From Ophiura sarsii (Eukaryota > Echinodermata > Ophiuroidea > Amphilepidida > Ophiuridae): a stretch of DNA of 64,000 nucleotides. This document shows, in pieces, positions 1 to 10,023 of this stretch; the stretch's first letter is position 1; each line of letters begins with the position of its first letter. The position numbers and the translations under genes were made by a program. The notes under the pieces were generated by a model. The model was not told the origin of the DNA. It did not search any database and worked only from the letters and a program-made list of their open reading frames with translations. The DNA is taken from contig CM069445.1 in the NCBI GenBank assembly GCA_035610835.1, forward strand, positions 30,802,811 through 30,866,810, read 5' to 3'.

Positions 1-911
1 ACAAGTAAACTATGTTAAAATAATGTCTAATGTGAAACAATGGAATTTGTCAACATTGTTCTAGCTTCTATTTGGTTGTTTTATATTTTAATATGTTTGG
101 TGTACACTGCTGTTAAATCCATCCATGACGATGTTCCTTCCCGTGTTCCTTCTGCATAATTTAACAATTGAAATGGTAAACATAATGATGATAACTAAAT
201 GTCCAAGCCCATCTTTCTCTATCTTAGTAGGCCTATATAGCAAATTATGAGTACATGTCCATTGTCCAAACACCCATTGTTATCAACTCGTGCGTCGATG
301 TCGAGCGATGCGCAACGACAGGAGTATGAACGGACCTTTACAGCCTTGACACACAAAATATCCCAGTGTCCCAGAATGATTTATACCGGGGAAAGGTGCA
401 TTTGTTTAGCTATGAATACCATTGTTATTGGTCAGAGTGCTTATGATTCTTAGTTTTCTTGAAGTTTCAAACAAATTATAGACTCTTATGTGAATATGGG
501 AGATTCCAAGTTAGAACAAAATTACTTCTTTTGAAGCTCAGAACATCATTGACCATGCTGTGCACACGCTCAATTTAAATATGATGCCATTGCTATGTCC
601 AGGTTATTTTAAATGTCCAAATACAAAGTTAATATATATCAATTTGTTGTGATGTTTTAGGAAGCAATAGTTGAATGGTGTGGAAGTTTTGAAGGTGAGT
701 TGTAAAGAAATAAATCAAAGTAAAAACAAAAAATGCATTTCACATTTAGGTTTTCACAGGTTACCTATAGGAACAAATACTTGTTTCTTAGTTTGCCTTA
801 TCGAATCAATTTAGATTACATAATTCAGGAAAAAGATAAGAAAGCTGAAACATACATGTACTTATCTCACACTTCCCCTAAAATTTCAAAAATCTTGGAA
901 TATCTTTATAT
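1..911. repeat. Segmental duplication block A, left part
   Basis: Non-coding sequence that matches block B in the same order. Positions 1-245 match about 37,600-37,830, 250-690 match about 38,640-39,100, and 700-911 match about 42,780-43,260. Long insertions in block B separate these pieces. I see no convincing gene; the short open frames here are in repeat sequence. The match ends where the 3.08-kb element at 912 begins and resumes after it. Confidence 0.8.
276..598. repeat. 323-bp direct repeat, copy 1 (outside the nuclease element)
   Basis: Nearly identical to 1267-1589: I see a single mismatch, near 295. It contains the right half of a Harbinger-like MITE (compare the intact 129-bp copy at 55,189-55,317) followed by part of a Tc1/mariner-like MITE (compare 38,764-39,315). 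This copy sits in its expected place in block A, because block B has the same order at about 38,670-38,990. Confidence 0.9.
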
Positions 912-1072
912 TAGACTATGGGCTCATCCTCGAAACCCTGACCGCCCCCGAGGGATTTTGGGAGACAGGTATTTTTGGAAACCTTGCCCATTGAGGAGTT
1001 CAAATCAGGTTGTCTGCAAATTGCCGACTGGTGGGTGAAGCGGTGAGGGCGCTTTTCAATATGGCCGCCAAA
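912..1072 (+). repeat. Left terminal inverted repeat of the nuclease element
   Basis: Pairs in inverted orientation with 3808-3987. Shared blocks include ATTTTGGGAGACA, TTGTCTGCAAA, CACTGGTGGGTGAA-like sequence and GGGCGCTTTTCAA. The two ends are diverged and carry small indels, so this is not a very recent insertion. Confidence 0.8.
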
Positions 1073-1266
1073 TCCCTTAAATATGACATTATTGAATACA
1101 CATTGAAGATATTAAAGATGATTCTATAGTGAAAATGAACTTTATTTGAAGATATTATTTAATGGCAGTATTTTTAAAGTATGCTAGTTTAAGTAACAAA
1201 CGATTCTGAGAAGGTTGCGCATGAGGGCGCTTTTCAAAATGGCTGCCAAATAGCAATTTAGCAACG

Positions 1267-1589
1267 ATTGTTATCAACTCGTGCGGCGATGTCGAGCGAT
1301 GCGCAACGACAGGAGTATGAACGGACCTTTACAGCCTTGACACACAAAATATCCCAGTGTCCCAGAATGATTTATACCGGGGAAAGGTGCATTTGTTTAG
1401 CTATGAATACCATTGTTATTGGTCAGAGTGCTTATGATTCTTAGTTTTCTTGAAGTTTCAAACAAATTATAGACTCTTATGTGAATATGGGAGATTCCAA
1501 GTTAGAACAAAATTACTTCTTTTGAAGCTCAGAACATCATTGACCATGCTGTGCACACGCTCAATTTAAATATGATGCCATTGCTATGT
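1267..1589. repeat. 323-bp direct repeat, copy 2 (inside the nuclease element)
   Basis: An almost perfect copy of 276-598, but inside the element and directly abutting the 3' end of the nuclease gene. The last eight or so codons of that reading frame, up to its stop at 1561, are read from this foreign sequence. The family normally continues past this point, so the copy has replaced the gene's true 3' end. Confidence 0.85.
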
Positions 1590-3591
1590 TAATATCGGTC
1601 ACCGTTGATATTTTACTATAGAGGCGACATACATGTACATAACTCTCCACACTGTCATATATGTGGTCTGCAATTTCAGCGGATCTTCCTAGGGAAAGGA
1701 AGACATCCAAATATTGTTGATGCTGCTTGAGGACCTTAAGATGCGTCAATTTCCCCTTCCGAACAAATGCACTGGTCGTATCACAGCCGCTGAACGCTGG
1801 AAGAGCATGGCACATGACACTACCCACATCATCAATTACTTGGTGCACATCTACAAGCCGTCTCTTGTTGCCAACACTGGTGTCAAACAAAACTCTCTGC
1901 TTTACATTCTGCATGTAATGAAGTAGAAGGACAAACACATCTGTGTCGGGAGACCTCACTATTATAGTGGAGCTTTCATGTGTATGTGTGGCAATGTGAA
2001 TACAGTGTAGGATGATTTTGGTATGATCCTCTTGATTAGCTGAGAGCTGGTCAATGTCTTCGATATCTACTTCCTCACCATTGGAGCTTTCTAGACAGAC
2101 GCACTTTCTTTCATAGACGAAGAAGATCTTCCTGTCATTGAAACGCGAAGCATATTTGTTCTTCTTCCATTCATCTAGTAAAAAGGTTAGTCAATCTTTG
2201 CTGGTTGGTGTCACATGAAAGGTATTCTTTCCAATCTCTTGGAACCTTAGTAAGGGATCCACTGACCATATGGGCTTTTGGAGTGCCCCGTCTAGCTCTC
2301 TCAATCCCCTTAATGGATAAAGGGAAGTATGAATCTGTTACAACATCTACACGCTGTACTTTGGGGAGTTGGCCAAAGATACTTTCTGCAAGCTCGCCAA
2401 ATGTGTTGGGCAAGGCCATCTGTGCTTGCAGTAACGCCATCCCATCAATAACATAGCTCGTTGCACCTGTTGGTCTGTCTGTGGAGCTAGATTCCCCTTC
2501 CAAGGCATGCATGAGCTTGGACTTGTCAGTCTTTACAGGAACACCATCTGCTGTTGCGAGAGCCCAAGGAATAGGACCCAGTGGAAAGCTTAGCACCTTC
2601 TGCATACTGATATCATGATTCATCGCTAGCAGTACCAGCTGGCCAAAGACGTTTCTTTCAGCTGTTACCTGTTTGGTCTTCTTAGATTTACCTGTGACCT
2701 TCTGAGACTTGGCCATATTTGCAAATGTCTGCAGTTTACATCTCTTGATTGGATCATGAACGCTTTTTGTGCGTTCAACTAGACGCTGTGAAACAAATGT
2801 GTCAAAGGCCTGCTTTCCGATGCTGTCTGCCTCGAGAAGATCTTTTTCAATCTCGGCTGGGGCTGGTGTGCCAGATGAAATGCAGTAGAGAACATCCTTG
2901 TTGGCAACATCAAAAGGATTGATGAAATTGGATATTGCTTGTACAACCTTGCAAGTGTCCTCTTCACTTTGTATGATTCGTGATGAATTCAGGTCCTTGT
3001 GAGAAGTGAATTCTTGGCTTTCCATGTCTGCCATTTCCAATGTGGCTTGCTGATAGCTAGCTCTAGCGTGTCTTGTCAAGCACCACCTGTAGTATGCAGA
3101 GTAGTTCCGGCTGAATCCCACAATTCCACCATGGGTTTTTGCATGACGATTAATTGTTTGCTCAATTGTGATGTCTACAGCGTTTCTACTCAAGGGCACA
3201 TCTGACCTGCTTACGCTGAAACCGTTGTTTCTGAGAAGTTCCTCTGCTCCTAGATGTGATTGGGATAGATTGAGAAGTGACAGCAAATATATATGGTAGC
3301 GTATCTCGCATAATTTGGGTGGTCATAGTTGAAGAACAAGGGGCACATACTTTGAAGGCTCATCAAATGTAGCTCCCAGTTATTTTCTTTGGTTGCTCTT
3401 TGAAACTGAAGGATCAACCACACTCTATCCATGTAAGTAAGCCAGAACTGCGCAGTTTTGCCAAGATCTCCGCTACGAATCTTTCCCTTGAACTCCTGGA
3501 TACGTGAAAGCAATGCCGTGCAGCTTTCATTGGCAAGTGCCTGAGAGACATGTTCTTGTGACGGATTTGCAGCAAGGTCAGAAATCGACAT
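1561..3591 (-). pseudogene. PIN/FEN1-XPG-like nuclease gene of a DNA transposon, broken
   Basis: Three reading frames on the minus strand carry successive parts of one protein. 3591-3250 (113 aa) holds a helical N-terminal region with NNWELHLMSL and YDHPNYARY. 3286-2171 (371 aa) holds GGIVGFSRNYSAYYRWCLTR (about 53-72) and the start of the PIN-like domain: YVIDGMALLQ (D281), VDVVTDSY (D318) and SIKGIERARRG. 1959-1561 (132 aa) holds the second half: RSPDTDVFVLLL (D5, D7) and ALPAFSGCDTTSAF (D60). Paired acidic residues in this order are expected of FEN1/XPG-like metal-dependent nucleases. Large families of such uncharacterised proteins occur in cnidarians, echinoderms and fish. The frame breaks in an AT run near 3285-3294, breaks again in a short run near 2180-2186, and the 3' end is lost at 1589. 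It is the only gene inside the TIRs, so it probably served the element's mobility. Confidence 0.8.
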
Positions 3592-3807
3592 ATAGTTATA
3601 GTATCCCGCTTAAGTGACATTTTTAAGATTTTTCCTTTAATCTTGGCAGCCATTTTGAAAGGCGCCCTCAAATTTCACCTCTTGATACCCTCATAGTATT
3701 GACTGAAATGAATCAGTCATGTTGTATTGCCATCAAAACTAATCAAAAACCCAGTCAACAACACCTTTTAAGTTACTTAAATATGTTTCTATTATGGTTT
3801 TATATGA

Positions 3808-3987
3808 TTTTGGCAGCCATTTTGAAAAAAGCGCCCCCACACGTTCACCCACCAGTGGGAATTTTGCAGACAAGCAGATTCTGATACCTCTATGGGTTAG
3901 GTTTATGAAAATGGTTGTCTCCCAAAATCCCACGGGGGGGGGGGGGGGGGGGGGGGGTAAGGGGGGTGTGGCATAGCCCATAGTCTA
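3808..3987 (-). repeat. Right terminal inverted repeat of the nuclease element
   Basis: Inverted partner of 912-1072. It contains an uninterrupted G tract near its outer end, which explains the proline-rich open frames seen on the other strand. Confidence 0.8.
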
Positions 3988-4317
3988 TATGGTGACAAAA
4001 AACAAACACTGCTGTAGGGGCCCGACTGACCCATTTTTTTGGAATTGGCGAAAAGAATTCATTCTTGTGCAAATTAATATGGACCCAATTTCTTTTTTTG
4101 CTTGTTAAAAAATATCATAATGATTACAGATATTTTGCTTTTTTACGGTCATTTTCAAGGGAAAATAAGAAAAGAAAAAAAAGCATAATCGACCAACCCG
4201 ACCCGATGTCCGTTTACCATGCCCGTACAACAGGGTGTTTTGTCACCTTATAAAGAAAGATACAAACAATATTTTAGCTTTCCCAAACTGTTAGCAGTGT
4301 TTTCTATTCCAAGTGTC
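3988..4317. repeat. Block A, middle part
   Basis: AT-rich non-coding sequence matching 43,262-43,617 in block B, including the shared stretches TTTTTTTGCTTGTTAAAA-like and GTTTGCAATGC-like sequence. It resumes the homology that the nuclease element interrupts. No gene seen. Confidence 0.75.
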
Positions 4318-5630
4318 GATAAATCTGAGATATATATTTAATGAGCAATTTTTCTTCTTCGTAGTTTGATACCTCATTCATAAAAATCAGGTGGATAGTT
4401 TAATTTTATGATTGTTTCAATGACCACAACTACCAACAAAAATAATTGCTCTACAATTGGGTTTCTTTGGGATATCATTGCTTATGCACATATCAGATGT
4501 ATGACACTCTATACGACCACCGGGAGAGGTACGTAATAATGGGCGCATCATTTACCCCCCCCATTCTTGACACAGGGTACATCATGGGCAGCATTTGGTA
4601 TTTTGGTCCGTCACAATATTGACGAATGGGTGCGTCAATGTCAGTCACATTACCTAGGTGCGTCACAGGGAATGTCATTATGCGTACAACAACAAAATAT
4701 GAACAATATGATTTGCATGTACGCCATACTCACCACCAAACCAAACCAGGCTTTTTTTTAATAAATATTCGAGGGGCCAGGTTTGGCAACACCAAACATA
4801 AGGCCAGGGAAGATCCCCGTGAATCATAAAGTAGTTTCATTTGCAGTATTCATTGGCCCCATGCATTATTATAATGTAGAACAAAACACATCCAGTCGAA
4901 ATAGTGGCACAAACGGGAAACGAGTTGATATGCCAAAACGTGTTTCTAGAGATGATGAAGTTGAATACAGTCGGAAATAGTAAAGAAATTGCAAAATAAT
5001 TACCCAAATAATTTCAAACGAGTGAAATTTAGATTAGATGTTATATATAGTCAGCCAACTTCTCTTTCAATCATTGTTTTTTTTCTACAGAGATCTGAAA
5101 ACATTTTACACTTATTAAAAAGTATTTTCATGTATATTGCAATCCAGGTCAGTCAACAATGATGTATGACGATGGGGTGCGTCATTTGAGACAGTCATGG
5201 TCCGTCACAATAAATCAATGGTGCATCACAAAATTGACTGAGGGTACCATCATTGTATGGCAAAAGTCCGTCCCAAGTGACACAGGGGTGCGGCATGGTA
5301 CATGATAAAGTGCGAACCTCGGTAAAGTGACTCGCCATTCCCAGGGGTGAATTAGTGTGTGATTACGCAGTGAACATTTTGTGTGTACAGACTCCTGCCG
5401 ATGCCTGTTACCCATTTATCCAGATACCTGACTGGTTCAGATAGCACACAGTGGACAATACAAATCAATGATATCCCATAGGAAACCAATTCTAGTGCAA
5501 CTTTGTTGTCGTTAGTCATTGTTATTGAAATCATCATAACTTTAAAAGTATCCATTCAATTTTTATGAATGAGGTATCAGACTACGGAGAAGAGATTTGC
5601 TCATTTAACGTATATCAGATTTTTGGTATA
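4318..5630. mobile_element. Inverted-repeat element with GTGCGTCA-like motifs
   Basis: The ends are long inverted repeats: about 4318-4490 pairs with about 5450-5628, sharing GATACCTCATTCATAAAAAT and GGGATATCATTG. Between them GTGCGTCA, GTCCGTCA and GTGCATCA recur (about 4611, 4631, 4660, 5175, 5200, 5221), mostly near the arms. No protein gene is visible. It behaves like a non-autonomous foldback or MITE-type element. It is missing at the same place in block B (about 43,617). Confidence 0.65.
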
Positions 5631-5694
5631 GATTATTGATTTTGGATTAGCCAACATCAAAGCGCCTGGTCCGGGACTTTTAGTGTTAGGTGTA
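5631..5694 (+). repeat. 64-bp direct repeat, copy 1
   Basis: The stretch containing AGCCAACATCAAAGC and CTGGTCCGGGACTTT is repeated at 6712-6776 with about four differences. The two copies bracket the Penelope-like insertion but are not its target duplication, which lies closer in. Confidence 0.8.
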
Positions 5695-5916
5695 TATCTA
5701 ATCTAATTCAACTTGAAAAGAAAAAACTTGTCTCAGAAGACAACTGAAAAAATAGCTTTTGTGAAATGCTTTTTTTTAATTGTAAAATATGCTATGCGAA
5801 ATGCGGTAGCTTTTAAAATTGATTTTACACGAGGCAGGGCTCAGTGAAGCAAGAAAATGAAGCTGATATTGGTACTCCTCAATGTGAAATTAAAATTTGA
5901 GGAAGCATTTTATATA

Positions 5917-6510
5917 TGAAAGTTGATATTTTGTTGAACAAATCCAATAAATGTACTCACATTTAGACGGTTTCGTCAACCAGTTCGGTTGACTTCTTCA
6001 GTAATAATGGTTTGATCCACTACTTCTTTTTCCCGCGAGAGATGATCTTCTCGTTCCCAGGATGCAAAGTTGTTGTGATGAGTGGATCAAACACGCGACT
6101 CAGAGAATAAATGCCCTCGTCGCGGTTGAGTATCTTAGGCCCCTGTCGTCGTATCCAAATTGCTTCTCGTATCCATCGTTTCTGCTTATCAGTGTCTTTG
6201 TCGAGGATTTTTGCCCCTGTCCAGTTTATGGTGTGGTTTTCCTGTGCGATACTCAACCGCGACGAGGGCATTTATTCTCTGAGTTACGTGTTTGATCCAC
6301 TCATCACAACAACTTTGCATCCTGGGAACGAGAAGATCATCTCTCGCGGGAAAAAGAAGTAGTGGATCAAACCATTATTACTGAAGAAGTCAACCGAACT
6401 GGTTGACGAAACCGTCTAAATGTGAGTACATTTATTGGATTTGTTCAACAAAATATCAACTTTCATGTATATCTACAATCCTGATGAACTTATTCAAAAA
6501 AAAAAAAAAA
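5917..6510 (-). mobile_element. 5'-truncated Penelope-like retroelement in a palindromic arrangement
   Basis: A 594-bp insertion flanked by a perfect 14-bp duplication, AAGCATTTTATATA, at 5903-5916 and 6511-6524. It is a palindrome: arms 5917-6138 and 6250-6474 around a short unique centre, followed by an A run at 6496-6512. The arms include GAAGAAGTCAACCGAACTGG. The coding strand reads the C-terminal end of a Penelope-type GIY-YIG endonuclease. Block B, in inverted orientation near 44,050-44,090, lacks the insertion. Inverted partial copies of this kind are known for Penelope-like elements. Confidence 0.85.
6020..6271 (-). pseudogene. C-terminal fragment of Penelope GIY-YIG endonuclease
   Basis: The frame contains NHTINWTGAKILD, then KRWIREAIWIRR and ILNRDEGIYSLSRVFDPL, the conserved tail of the Penelope-like endonuclease domain, ending in basic GKKK. 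Only the last 70 or so residues of the polyprotein are present; the reverse transcriptase is absent, so this is a dead, truncated copy. The last part, from ILNRDEG onward, is repeated on the opposite strand at about 6250-6362 because of the palindrome. Confidence 0.85.
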
Positions 6511-6711
6511 AAGCATTTTATATAGTCCAATAAATAACTGGAGTCAGTTATTTTTCTTGAGTTTAAAACTTAAATGGTGTTTTAATATTGGAAAAAACAT
6601 TCCATACTGTTACAACTTGGCTCATCCCACCATCATTTTAAAAAGTTAAAGAAAATTATTATATTTGTCTCTTCTGTCATGTCTGTAGGTTACCAACATA
6701 CACAACTTAAC

Positions 6712-6776
6712 GATTATTGATTTTGGAATAGCCAACATCAAAGCACCTGGTCCGGGACTTTTTGTGTTATGTGTAT
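6712..6776 (+). repeat. 64-bp direct repeat, copy 2
   Basis: Second copy of 5631-5694. The two are about 1.08 kb apart in the same orientation. Confidence 0.8.
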
Positions 6777-7264
6777 ACATACAAGAGAAGATATCGGTAG
6801 CTTCCCAGAAACCATTGTGTCCGATCAACCTTGCTCTCCTATTACATTTATTACATGGTTCACATTTGTGGTCCGAAGTAACTTAACTGGTAAACAGGAA
6901 TCATCGCTAGTAAAACAAAACACACCATTGGCTAGTTTTGATTGATGTCATTTTTTCACTATCGATTCCACGTTATAGAGAGAAATATTACTTTTAAAAG
7001 CTCTAAAAACATAAAAATATACTGCATTGTGGGAAGGATATGATTGCTGTCCAGTCCAAAATCCGCTAACTTTAACGCACCTGTGAGAGCACCTGTGTGT
7101 GAACTCACTTTTGAATTGCGCGCTTTGAATTGTTAGGCCTATGATCATATTAGCATGTTAATATACGTTTCTTACAGCCATGCTGCCTTGTAAGTATTTC
7201 CGTCGATGTGAATACATTCAGCTATCTGACTCTATTCAAATTATGATGACAAAAGACGGTAGAA
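6777..7264. other. AT-rich stretch without recognisable feature
   Basis: I see no gene, repeat edge or RNA signal here. The short minus-strand frame at 7148-6948 has no recognisable motif. Confidence 0.5.
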
Positions 7265-7479
7265 TACTGTAAAGAATGAAATGTTCGTGGCATTAACATT
7301 TTTGCGAATCACCGACGTGGGCCTTTTTCGCGGCATGAAAATTTCGTGAATGTGTTGATGAGTAGTCATATAGACCATTAAAAGCAAAACATTCGCGTGC
7401 AGGAAAATTTTGCGAGTCAGCTGCACTCGTGAAATTCACGAAATGTTGATGCACACAAACATTTCATACTTTACAGTAG
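7265..7479. mobile_element. MITE with TACTGTAAAG ends
   Basis: The ends TACTGTAAAGAATGAAATGT and the near-complement ACATTTCATACTTTACAGTA pair in inverted orientation, with further GTG/CAC-rich imperfect pairing inside. The right half occurs again at about 52,228-52,266 in block C, where a LINE fragment replaces the left half. Confidence 0.75.
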
Positions 7480-7624
7480 TATGGTCAGCCAGCATGAAGA
7501 AAACCTTTCCATAATGCTTTCAAAAGAAGTATTCTCCTCTATATAAATGGAAGAGTAAGTTAATTATGTAATGCGATCGAACACAATTGTTTCATGGGAA
7601 GCTACCATCTCTTCTCCTGCTGTA

Positions 7625-8434
7625 CAGGGTGACCCAGAAAATGTTGAACCCAAAAATCGCAAAAATATGGCATTCTGTTTTCAACAGTTATGTAAACAAT
7701 TTATTCAGCTTTCTGGAGAACTTTAGATCATGTCAATTGGCCTTACCAAACTAAAGATATACTTGATTGTGTGACAGGGGGTGTTTTCGCCCTTTTGTAA
7801 AAGTGAAAAAAATTGTAACTTGGTTCAGCTATGAAACTTAATTCTGTTCTGAAGTACGGTGTGTTAAAGGTAGATGTTCCGATTTTCAACTTGAAGTTTT
7901 CTATTCTACATGAAAGGTCTTCCTTAAAAACGTCGTGTCCCAAAATTTGAGATGCATAGCTATTATGGTTCTTATTTTAGACGCACAAGATGCTGTGAAC
8001 TGTACCCATTGAGTAGTACACAAACTATATCGGTGGTAACCACCATTCGCGGTAATTCAACGCTATTTCGTCAATTTCTCTGTCATTATACCGAATTAGG
8101 CCGTCAAATTTCAGTATGATGATGAGAAAAATATGAGCTTTCATATGATATGAAAATCTCCGTATGTTTGAAATAATTCTGTGTTACGAAAATGTGATCG
8201 GGTCATCTACCTTTAAGTAATCTTTTCTTTTGATCTGTATTATCAAATTAAAATTTTCAATTAAGTCAAGGGGATTTCAGATTTTGTTTTCAAAGTCTCT
8301 TATATAATAATAATATTGATTTATATAATAAATGAATATTGATGAGATACTGTGCAGAATAATTTATAAAGTTCATTGCATGACTGTTTTCTTTCAAAAT
8401 GCATTGTTGCACCCGTTGTTTCTGGGTCACCCTG
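7625..8434. mobile_element. TA-flanked Tc1/mariner-like MITE, host of a nested MITE
   Basis: Ends CAGGGTGACCCAGAAA and TTTCTGGGTCACCCTG form a 16-bp inverted repeat flanked by TA on both sides (7623-7624 and 8435-8436), the usual Tc1/mariner target duplication. No transposase is left. A TTAA-flanked MITE (7868-8212) is inserted in it, so this element is the older of the two. Confidence 0.85.
7868..8212 (+). mobile_element. TTAA-flanked MITE family 1, copy 1
   Basis: 345 bp beginning AGGTAGATG and ending CATCTACCT, with TTAA directly outside both ends. Near-identical copies lie at 38,052-38,399 and, inverted, at 41,319-41,676. TTAA target sites are typical of piggyBac-type elements, but nothing else assigns the family. 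Confidence 0.85.
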
Positions 8435-8486
8435 TATAATGTGATATACAGTTTAAACCTCCAGTAGGAACTGTAAGATACTAAAT

Positions 8487-8929
8487 CAAGCGTGTGCAAC
8501 CTGCGGCCCGCGGGCCACATGCGGCCCGCCGACCTCTAATCTGCGGCCCGCGAAGCAATCCTAAAATTCCCATTGATGCGGCCCGTTTTAACCGGAACTC
8601 CCTAGTTTTACACAAATGCCGGATTGATTTAGTGGTGTGCTCCCTTATAATTAATAGGGACTGTAGGGTGATGCGCTGCATTAAGAAAATATAACTCAAA
8701 GCGTGATTGGTATAAAATCCCTGGTTAAAATGACGTTTGCAGCAGCAACTGCGAGTAAAACGAGGAAATTACACGAAGAGAAGCGGGTATTTCATGAGCA
8801 ATGGACTTCCCCTCTCCCTATTACTCCTCCTCCGGACGTGTTTTGGAATGTTTGACAATCACTGCGGCCCGCGAATAGATCTCAAAATCACAATGCGGCC
8901 CGTGTGGTAGAAAAGGTTGCACATGCTTG
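8487..8929 (+). mobile_element. Non-autonomous hAT element with GCGGCCCG repeats
   Basis: Ends CAAGCGTGTGCAACC and GGTTGCACATGCTTG, flanked by a perfect 8-bp duplication TACTAAAT (8479-8486 and 8930-8937), the hAT signature. Both ends carry several GCGGCCCG motifs. Block C lacks the insertion at about 52,436-52,448. A short transposase remnant survives inside. Confidence 0.9.
8730..8855 (+). pseudogene. hAT transposase N-terminal remnant
   Basis: A 41-codon frame from ATG 8730 reads TASKTRKLHEEKRVFHEQWT. The basic stretch followed by an F-x-x-x-W motif is typical of the N-terminus of vertebrate and invertebrate hAT-like proteins (ZBED or GTF2IRD2-like group). It ends early at TGA 8853 and the rest of the transposase is deleted, so it cannot be functional. 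Confidence 0.6.
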
Positions 8930-9003
8930 TACTAAATCTTTCATCAAACTCAAACCTGTAATCTTTTTTTTCTTGGGAGGACAACATCAGTTATTGTCTG
9001 ATA

Positions 9004-10023
9004 CTAACTGTAAGTTAGTCTCTTTTTATCAATGGTCAACGATATACAGTTGCTATAAGTTGCATCTGACAAGTCAAATTGTTTCCATGAGGCAAGGCTC
9101 ACATCGGTACCCTGAGCTGTGCTTATTCTCAAGTCTGTCTTATAAACAGACTTGTTTATATTCACAAACACTTCCTCCTGGATACGGAAGGCACCCATCT
9201 CGTTATCAGGTATCTGATCTTGTTGCACAGATTCTCCAATGGCAACCGTTGTGGAATTCCTGAGAGACTTCATCTTCAGCTTGTTGACAATTGCCTCTTT
9301 GATGATGATATCTCCATCGGGTGATGTTTTTCGGTACAATACTCTGTAGCATACGTCTTCGTGAACAAAAAGTAATGGGTGCATAGATTTGTAATTGTAG
9401 CATCTCGGAAAATTACTATGCTGCTCACATAGCTTGGTTTCCCATGATTCAGTATGCAGATTGTATACCAATATCACATGCTTACATGCCATCAACCATT
9501 CATCTTTATGTGACACTCCACACACCACGAGATTACCTTGAAATACAACTGCTGATGTCCAAATGAAACCTTTTGGAAGTGAAGTCATGTCATGCCATTC
9601 CTTCTTCTCCAGGTCAAAGCGTTGAACTTCATCAGCATATATCTTGTCATCACCATCTTGATCTGATCCACCAATGGCATAAATGAAACCAGACATATGC
9701 ACCAATAGTAAGCTGTGGCGCGCTTTGGTCATGTATGGTAAAGATTTCCAATCGTTGAGCTCGGCATCATAACTTAATACAGCAGAACTGCATATCTTTT
9801 GCGTACCTCTCTGTTCACAATAATCATTATCACATGTACACCAACTCCTGTAAATCTCTTTAATACCCCCTACTGCATACAAAGTCTCATCAACCACAAT
9901 CAAAGATGCTAAGTGGGGCAAAGTGAACTTATAGAGCATCATCCATTCCCTGGTCATTGTATCATAGTAGCTGAAAAAACAATGTTCTTCCACATCCTCA
10001 GCAGGACACAAGATCACAGGGGC
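9004..10023 (-). CDS. Terminal Kelch-repeat exon of KLHL gene 1 (exon 3)
   Basis: This exon encodes 339 residues of a Kelch beta-propeller, the substrate-binding half of a BTB-BACK-Kelch protein, and ends at its own stop. Kelch signatures are visible: LIVVDETLYAVGG (about 43-55), MSGFIYAIGGSDQDG (about 111-125) followed by RFDLEKKEWHDM, NLVVCG and LVYNLHTESWETKL. Later blades are more diverged. The 5' edge is a strong acceptor, a pyrimidine-rich tract ending TTCATAG directly before GCC CCT GTG. The frame is phase 0, matching the BACK exon donor at 19,030. In the family the protein recruits substrates to Cullin-3 ubiquitin ligase; the substrate cannot be told. Paralogous exons lie at 45,036-46,067 and 52,504-53,532. 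Confidence 0.9.
   Translation of the reverse strand, partial: APVILCPAEDVEEHCFFSYYDTMTREWMMLYKFTLPHLASLIVVDETLYAVGGIKEIYRSWCTCDNDYCEQRGTQKICSSAVLSYDAELNDWKSLPYMTKARHSLLLVHMSGFIYAIGGSDQDGDDKIYADEVQRFDLEKKEWHDMTSLPKGFIWTSAVVFQGNLVVCGVSHKDEWLMACKHVILVYNLHTESWETKLCEQHSNFPRCYNYKSMHPLLFVHEDVCYRVLYRKTSPDGDIIIKEAIVNKLKMKSLRNSTTVAIGESVQQDQIPDNEMGAFRIQEEVFVNINKSVYKTDLRISTAQGTDVSLASWKQFDLSDATYSNCISLTIDKKRLTYS

Larger units (their letters stand above)
912..3987 (-). mobile_element. 3.08-kb long-TIR DNA transposon carrying a PIN/XPG-like nuclease gene
   Basis: The ends are TAGACTATGGGCT (912-924) and its exact reverse complement (3975-3987), flanked by TAT on both sides (909-911 and 3988-3990). Long inverted repeats follow inside: 912-1072 pairs with 3808-3987. 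A second inner pair, 1222-1251 with 3643-3670, shares the core GGGCGCTTTTCAAAATGGC. The only gene inside is a broken PIN-like nuclease on the minus strand. The paralogous block B runs across the insertion point without it (about 43,250-43,275), so this is a real insertion. Academ transposons are known to combine TIRs, short target duplications and an XPG-type nuclease, which makes Academ my best guess, held loosely because no transposase catalytic core can be shown. A G run of about 20 lies at 3936-3957. Confidence 0.8.

Noticed and set aside
9206..9403. Alternative minus-strand frame inside the Kelch exon
   Set aside because: Overlaps the real Kelch frame out of register and has no Kelch motif.
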